Part shown: positions 60,429 through 64,000 of the stretch, in pieces
Position numbering within the stretch: position 1 is the stretch's first letter
How the letters are laid out: every line of letters starts with the position of its first letter
Assembly (NCBI RefSeq): GCF_006716445.1
Contig: NZ_VFPA01000004.1
Span: 714,760-778,759, forward strand
Length of the DNA stretch: 64,000 nucleotides
Reading direction: 5' to 3'
DNA from: Pseudonocardia kunmingensis
Lineage (GTDB): Bacteria > Actinomycetota > Actinomycetes > Mycobacteriales > Pseudonocardiaceae
The notes under the pieces: generated by a model
What the model was told of the DNA's origin: nothing
What the model saw: only the letters and a program-made list of their open reading frames with translations
The model's database searches: none
Made by a program: the position numbers and the translations under genes

Positions 60429-61343
60429 CTACTTCATCGCGCCCGCGTTCAGCCCGTCCTGGATGCGGCGCTGGAACGCGATGTACACCGCGAGCACCGG
60501 GAGCAGGGCGATCACCAGGCCCGCGAACAGCGCGCTCCAGTCGCTGCGGTAGCCCTGGTTCGCGGCCAGCACGGCGAGGCCCTGGGAGAGGACGTACCGG
60601 TCCTGGTCGGGCATGAGCACCAGGGGCAGCAGGAACTGGTTCCACAGGCCCAGGAAGTTCAGGATGCCGATGCTGATCATCCCGGGGCGGGCCAGCGGCA
60701 GCATGATCTTGAAGAACGCGCCCGCGTGCGAGCAGCCGTCCAGCATCGCCGCCTCGACGAGCGCCCTCGGCAGCGTCCGGAAGAAGCCGGTGAGGAAGAA
60801 GACGGTGAACGGCAGCGCGTACGCCGTGTAGACCAGGATCAGCCCGTGGTAGGTGCCGAGCATCCCCAGGTTCTGGACCACGAAGAACAGCGGCACCAGC
60901 GCCAGGAAGATCGGGAACGTCATCCCCGTGATGAAGGTGTAGTAGATGACGTCCCGCCCGCGGAACTCGTACTGCGCGAGCACGTAGGCCACCATCGCGC
61001 CGAGCAGCATCACCAGCACCACGGCCGCGCAGACGACGATGGCGCTGTTGAGGAAGTAGCGGCCGATGTTGGCGGTGGTCCACGCGCGGACGAAGTTCTC
61101 GAAATGCCACTCCGACGGCAGGGCCCACGGGCTGGTGAAGATCTCGCGGTCGGACTTGAAGGCCGTCAGCGCCGCCCACAGCAGCGGCACCATGGCCAGC
61201 ACCGTCCACAGCACGAGGAACCCGTGCGAGAAGACGTTCAGCGTGCGCTCGGCGCCCGACGGGCCACCGTCGGGGACCTTGCGGTCCCGCCGCAGCGGCG
61301 GTCGCGACGGGGCCGGAGCCGATGCCGGCGTGTCGATGCTCAT
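60429..61343 (-). CDS. Carbohydrate ABC transporter permease (NgcG/MalG-type)
   Basis: A 304-residue permease with six hydrophobic segments and an EAA loop at about residues 195-215 (LVEAAMLDGCSHAGAFFKIM). It is the third gene of the binding protein-permease-permease operon, 13 nt after the other permease. By its binding protein it is likely the NgcG component of an N-acetylglucosamine/chitobiose importer. Confidence 0.88.
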   Translation of the reverse strand: MSIDTPASAPAPSRPPLRRDRKVPDGGPSGAERTLNVFSHGFLVLWTVLAMVPLLWAALTAFKSDREIFTSPWALPSEWHFENFVRAWTTANIGRYFLNSAIVVCAAVVLVMLLGAMVAYVLAQYEFRGRDVIYYTFITGMTFPIFLALVPLFFVVQNLGMLGTYHGLILVYTAYALPFTVFFLTGFFRTLPRALVEAAMLDGCSHAGAFFKIMLPLARPGMISIGILNFLGLWNQFLLPLVLMPDQDRYVLSQGLAVLAANQGYRSDWSALFAGLVIALLPVLAVYIAFQRRIQDGLNAGAMK

Positions 61344-61356
61344 CTGTGCCGCCTCC

Positions 61357-62268
61357 TCAGTACTCGACCCGCTCGCGGCGGCCCATCCGCAGGAACGGGA
61401 CCGCCAGCACCAACGTCACCAGGCAGAGCGCGACACCGATCGCCGACGCGTAGCCGAACCGGCCGTCGGTGAACGCGGCGCGGTAGAGGTACTGCGCCAC
61501 CACCTCGGTGGATCCGTCCGGCCCACCGTCGGGAAGGATCACCTGCAGCAGCGCGAACCCGTCGAGCATCAGGATCCCCAGGTAGACGTACGAGGTCTTG
61601 AGCGTGTCGGTGATCATCGGCAGCGTGATGCTGCGGAACGTGCGGAACCGGCCGGCACCGTCGAGCACCGCGGCCTCGAACACGTCGGTGGGCAACGACT
61701 TCATCGCCGCGCTGAACACCACGTAGTAGAAGCCGACGTAGATCCAGATCAGCACGGCCATCACGGCCGGCAGCGCGAACGTCGTGTCCCCGAGCCACGC
61801 GCGGGTCAGCCAGTCGAAGCCGACCACGCGCAGCAGCCCGTTCAGCAGGCCCGCCTGCGGGTTGTAGAAGAACCCGAACAGCACGCCCGCGATCACCAGC
61901 GGCACGACGTGCGGGAAGAAGAACACCACCTGGTAGAAGCGCGAGCCCCGGACGCCCCCGCGTCCGGCGCTGCCGCGCCGCCCCGCCAGCGTGGTCATGC
62001 TGGCGAGGAACAGCGCGATGCCGAGCGTCACGAGCGGCACCACGATCAGCAACTGGAGGTTGTGCGACATCGCCCGCCAGAACCGTCCGTCGCCCATCAG
62101 CTCCGCGTAGTTCCCGAGACCGATGAAGTTGCGGTCGGAGGAGAAGCCGCTCCAGTCCGTCATCGAGATGGAGAACGCCTGCACGTACGGCGAGATCACG
62201 AAGACGATGTAGAGCAGCAGCGGGACTGCGAGGAAGCTCGCGATGAACCGGTACTTGCCGTAGCGCAT
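61357..62268 (-). CDS. Carbohydrate ABC transporter permease (NgcF/MalF-type)
   Basis: A 303-residue permease starting KYRFIASFLAVPLLLYIVFV with EAA loop VFEAAVLDGAGRFRTFRSIT. It lies 21 nt after the binding-protein gene. Likely NgcF. No ATPase is encoded nearby, so MsiK is the expected partner. Confidence 0.88.
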   Translation of the reverse strand: MRYGKYRFIASFLAVPLLLYIVFVISPYVQAFSISMTDWSGFSSDRNFIGLGNYAELMGDGRFWRAMSHNLQLLIVVPLVTLGIALFLASMTTLAGRRGSAGRGGVRGSRFYQVVFFFPHVVPLVIAGVLFGFFYNPQAGLLNGLLRVVGFDWLTRAWLGDTTFALPAVMAVLIWIYVGFYYVVFSAAMKSLPTDVFEAAVLDGAGRFRTFRSITLPMITDTLKTSYVYLGILMLDGFALLQVILPDGGPDGSTEVVAQYLYRAAFTDGRFGYASAIGVALCLVTLVLAVPFLRMGRRERVEY

Positions 62269-62289
62269 GGTGCCCTCGGTGTCCGTCGC

Positions 62290-63714
62290 TCAGCGGCTGT
62301 ACTTGGTGACGTTCGCGTCGGCGGCGAGGCGGTCGGTCTCCGCCTGCATCGCGGCGAGGAACGCGTCCGCGCCGCTGCGGCCGGCGAGCAGGTTGCCCAG
62401 CTCGGTCTTCAGCAGCTGGCTGTAGGGCGAGTACCAGGTCCGGAACTGCCAGTTGAAGACGTCGTCGCCCGCGGCGTCCAGCCCGGCGGACAGCGACTCG
62501 AGCGCCGGGGTCTTCTGGATGCCGTCGGTGGCGCCGCGCACGCCGGGCACCGAGGCGGTGAGCTCGGCGAAGCGGCCCGCACCCTCCTTGGACAGCATCA
62601 GGCGCAGGTACTCCATCCCGCCGTTGACGTTCGCGGCGCGCGCCGGCACCAGGAACGCCTCGGCGGGCTGGGTGCGCAGTGCCGTGAAGGGCATGGCCGC
62701 GCCGGCGTCGAGCGTCGGCACCGGCGCCATGGCCATCCCGAAGTCCGGCGGCGCGATGCCCTTCATCTCGTTCTCCAGCCAGGACCCGGAGACGTAGAAG
62801 GCCGCTTGGCCCTCCGTCCACGCGGTCTGCGCCTCGGTGTGCTTGAGCCCCTCCGAGCCGGGCATGAAGTAGCCCTTGGCGACCATCTCCTCGAGGCCCT
62901 GCGTCGCGGCGAGGACCGTGTCCTGCGTCCACGATCCCGGCTCGAGGTTGTCGATCTTGCGCACGACGTCGATGCCGCCCTGCTTGATGGCGGCGCCCAG
63001 GTTGAGGTCGAGCACGTAGTCGGCGGCGTTGGTGCCCCCGTAGGCGAACGGGGCGACCCCCGCGGCCTTGATCTGCTCGCAGAGCGACATCATCTCGTCC
63101 CACGTGGTCGGGACCGCCCAGCCGCGCTGCTCGAACAGCGGCTCGGAGTACCAGATCGCGTAGGTCTCGTAGACGTAGTTGAGGATCAGGAACTGGTCGC
63201 CGAACGTGCCCTGCTCGATCACACCGGGCAGCAGCGTGTCGCGCACCTTCACGTTCGGGTCGTCCCAGGACGGGGCGTCGAGCAGCGTGCCGAGGTCGGC
63301 GAGCTGGCCCTCGGACACGAGCGTGGCGTACTCGATCTTCTGGGCGCCCGAGTCGTCCAGCACGTCCGGCGGGTTGCCGGCCACGAAGCGCGGCTGCATC
63401 TCCTGCGCGATCTGCGTGGTGGCCGTGTGCGTGACCTCGGCCTCCGGGTAGCGCTTCTTGTACAGCTCCTGGTGGAACTTCGCGTACTCCTCGCCGTACC
63501 CGCCGTTGAAGATGACGACGTCGAGGGCGGCGTCGGCGGCCACGCCGAGCGGGTTCTCCGCGCTCACGTCGCCCTGCGCGGCGGTCGAGGGACCGCCGCC
63601 GCTCGTCGCGCAGGAGGAGAGCACCCCGGCTCCCGGTACGGCGAGCAGCCCGGCGGCCGCGAGCCGCTGGAGGAACTTCCTGCGGTCCAGTCCGGCGGAA
63701 CGGGCCCTGTTCAT
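62290..63714 (-). CDS. Amino-sugar-binding lipoprotein of ABC transporter (NgcE-type)
   Basis: A 474-residue binding protein. The signal has a twin-arginine motif (DRRKFLQ, residues 10-16) and a lipobox LSSC with Cys35, so it is probably a Tat-exported lipoprotein. NgcE marks are NPLGVAADAALDVVIFNGGY, AQEMQPRFVAGNPPDVLDDS and WFSPYSQ-like WYSPYSQLLK. It should bind N-acetylglucosamine or chitobiose. ATG at 63714 has GAGGAGG 5 nt upstream. It is first in the operon and next to a SIS-domain gene, which fits amino-sugar use. Confidence 0.88.
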   Translation of the reverse strand: MNRARSAGLDRRKFLQRLAAAGLLAVPGAGVLSSCATSGGGPSTAAQGDVSAENPLGVAADAALDVVIFNGGYGEEYAKFHQELYKKRYPEAEVTHTATTQIAQEMQPRFVAGNPPDVLDDSGAQKIEYATLVSEGQLADLGTLLDAPSWDDPNVKVRDTLLPGVIEQGTFGDQFLILNYVYETYAIWYSEPLFEQRGWAVPTTWDEMMSLCEQIKAAGVAPFAYGGTNAADYVLDLNLGAAIKQGGIDVVRKIDNLEPGSWTQDTVLAATQGLEEMVAKGYFMPGSEGLKHTEAQTAWTEGQAAFYVSGSWLENEMKGIAPPDFGMAMAPVPTLDAGAAMPFTALRTQPAEAFLVPARAANVNGGMEYLRLMLSKEGAGRFAELTASVPGVRGATDGIQKTPALESLSAGLDAAGDDVFNWQFRTWYSPYSQLLKTELGNLLAGRSGADAFLAAMQAETDRLAADANVTKYSR

Positions 63715-63767
63715 GACTGCCTCCTCGTTGAGATCGTCTGGTTCGACGGCCACGGCGGCCGGACGTG

Positions 63768-64000
63768 TCAGGCGGGACGGCGGATGCGGCCCGCGTAGCG
63801 CGCTTCGAGCGCGTCGTTGTGGGCGTCTCCCCCGGGCACGTTGGCCGAGAGGTAGACGGGAGGGGTCTCGCCCGCGGCGCGCATCGTGCGCACCACCTCG
63901 GCGACGATCATCTGCGCCAGCAACGCCGCGGTGATCGACGACACGGCGCAGACCGGGGTGTCGCCCGCGCCCAGCACGGCGTCGCCGTAGGGGGCCGTTG
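63768..64000 (-). CDS. SIS-domain phosphosugar-binding protein, C-terminal part
   Basis: The gene enters from the right edge; 76 C-terminal residues are seen. GAGDTPVCAVSSITAALLAQ and YLSANVPGGDAHNDALEARY match the end of UPF0309/SIS proteins that bind phosphorylated sugars. It precedes the NgcE-type gene on the same strand by 53 bp and probably belongs to the amino-sugar pathway. Confidence 0.8.
   Translation of the reverse strand, partial: TAPYGDAVLGAGDTPVCAVSSITAALLAQMIVAEVVRTMRAAGETPPVYLSANVPGGDAHNDALEARYAGRIRRPA

Overview
The window is a gene-dense, very GC-rich actinobacterial chromosome segment. Signs of this are many GTG starts, a mycothiol-type maleylpyruvate isomerase homologue, paired XRE-DUF5753/DUF397 regulators and probable leaderless starts with TANNNT boxes 6-8 nt upstream. 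Gene order along asd-ask, leuA, recR-ybaB-amidase-dnaX-ffs-tRNA-Ser, tRNA-Ser(CGA), tadA, tyrA matches, as I remember it, the Rv3708c-Rv3754 block of Mycobacterium tuberculosis. A pseudonocardial relative (Pseudonocardia or Amycolatopsis type) is my best guess; no 16S gene is present to test it. I see no phage, insertion sequence, CRISPR array or biosynthetic gene cluster.

Region by region. 1-3.6 kb: end of a sugar (probably alpha-glucoside) ABC operon with a LacI repressor. 3.6-5.6 kb: furA-katA peroxide-response operon with a FurA-type box. 5.6-7.9 kb: MFS transporter and a membrane-anchored EEP phosphatase. 8.0-10.4 kb: ask-asd. 10.7-15.3 kb: helicase-associated protein, small membrane protein and leuA with a leucine-codon leader peptide. 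15.3-21.2 kb: oligopeptide ABC operon. 21.3-24.8 kb: two DUF397/XRE-DUF5753 modules, each divergent from a tiny membrane-protein gene and sharing a TGCAATTGCA palindrome. 24.8-30.6 kb: recR, ybaB, amidase, dnaX, SRP RNA and tRNA-Ser(GGA). 30.8-34.9 kb: two antibiotic-kinase-like phosphotransferases, TetR and an acyl-CoA desaturase. 35.1-37.6 kb: guanidine-III riboswitch with a Gdx/SugE exporter, a GlsB-like membrane protein, a PLP dehydratase and a lipoprotein. 37.6-41.4 kb: P450, a decayed alpha/beta hydrolase, a methyltransferase and a beta-lactamase-fold hydrolase. 41.5-46.8 kb: tRNA-Ser(CGA), polar amino acid ABC operon, lipoprotein hydrolase, vapBC fossil, tadA and its partner gene. 46.9-52.7 kb: M20 amidohydrolase, amidase, tyrA and an ABC-F gene with its own leader-peptide attenuator. 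52.7-60.4 kb: glycolipid-binding-like protein, NHEJ ligase and Ku, LCP protein, VOC protein, pyrimidine-dimer glycosylase-like protein, MDMPI-like protein and an HSL-family esterase. 60.4-64 kb: NgcEFG-type amino-sugar ABC operon and a truncated SIS-domain gene.

The most interesting signals are non-coding. A repeated 48-49 bp hairpin sits at three convergent gene junctions and looks like a dispersed bidirectional terminator family. Two cis-acting leader peptides lie ahead of leuA and the ABC-F gene. A clear class III guanidine pseudoknot precedes the SMR exporter. Hairpins follow the binding-protein genes of two different ABC operons. The duplicated regulator/small-membrane-protein module at 21.3-24.8 kb is the best candidate for an uncharacterised system.
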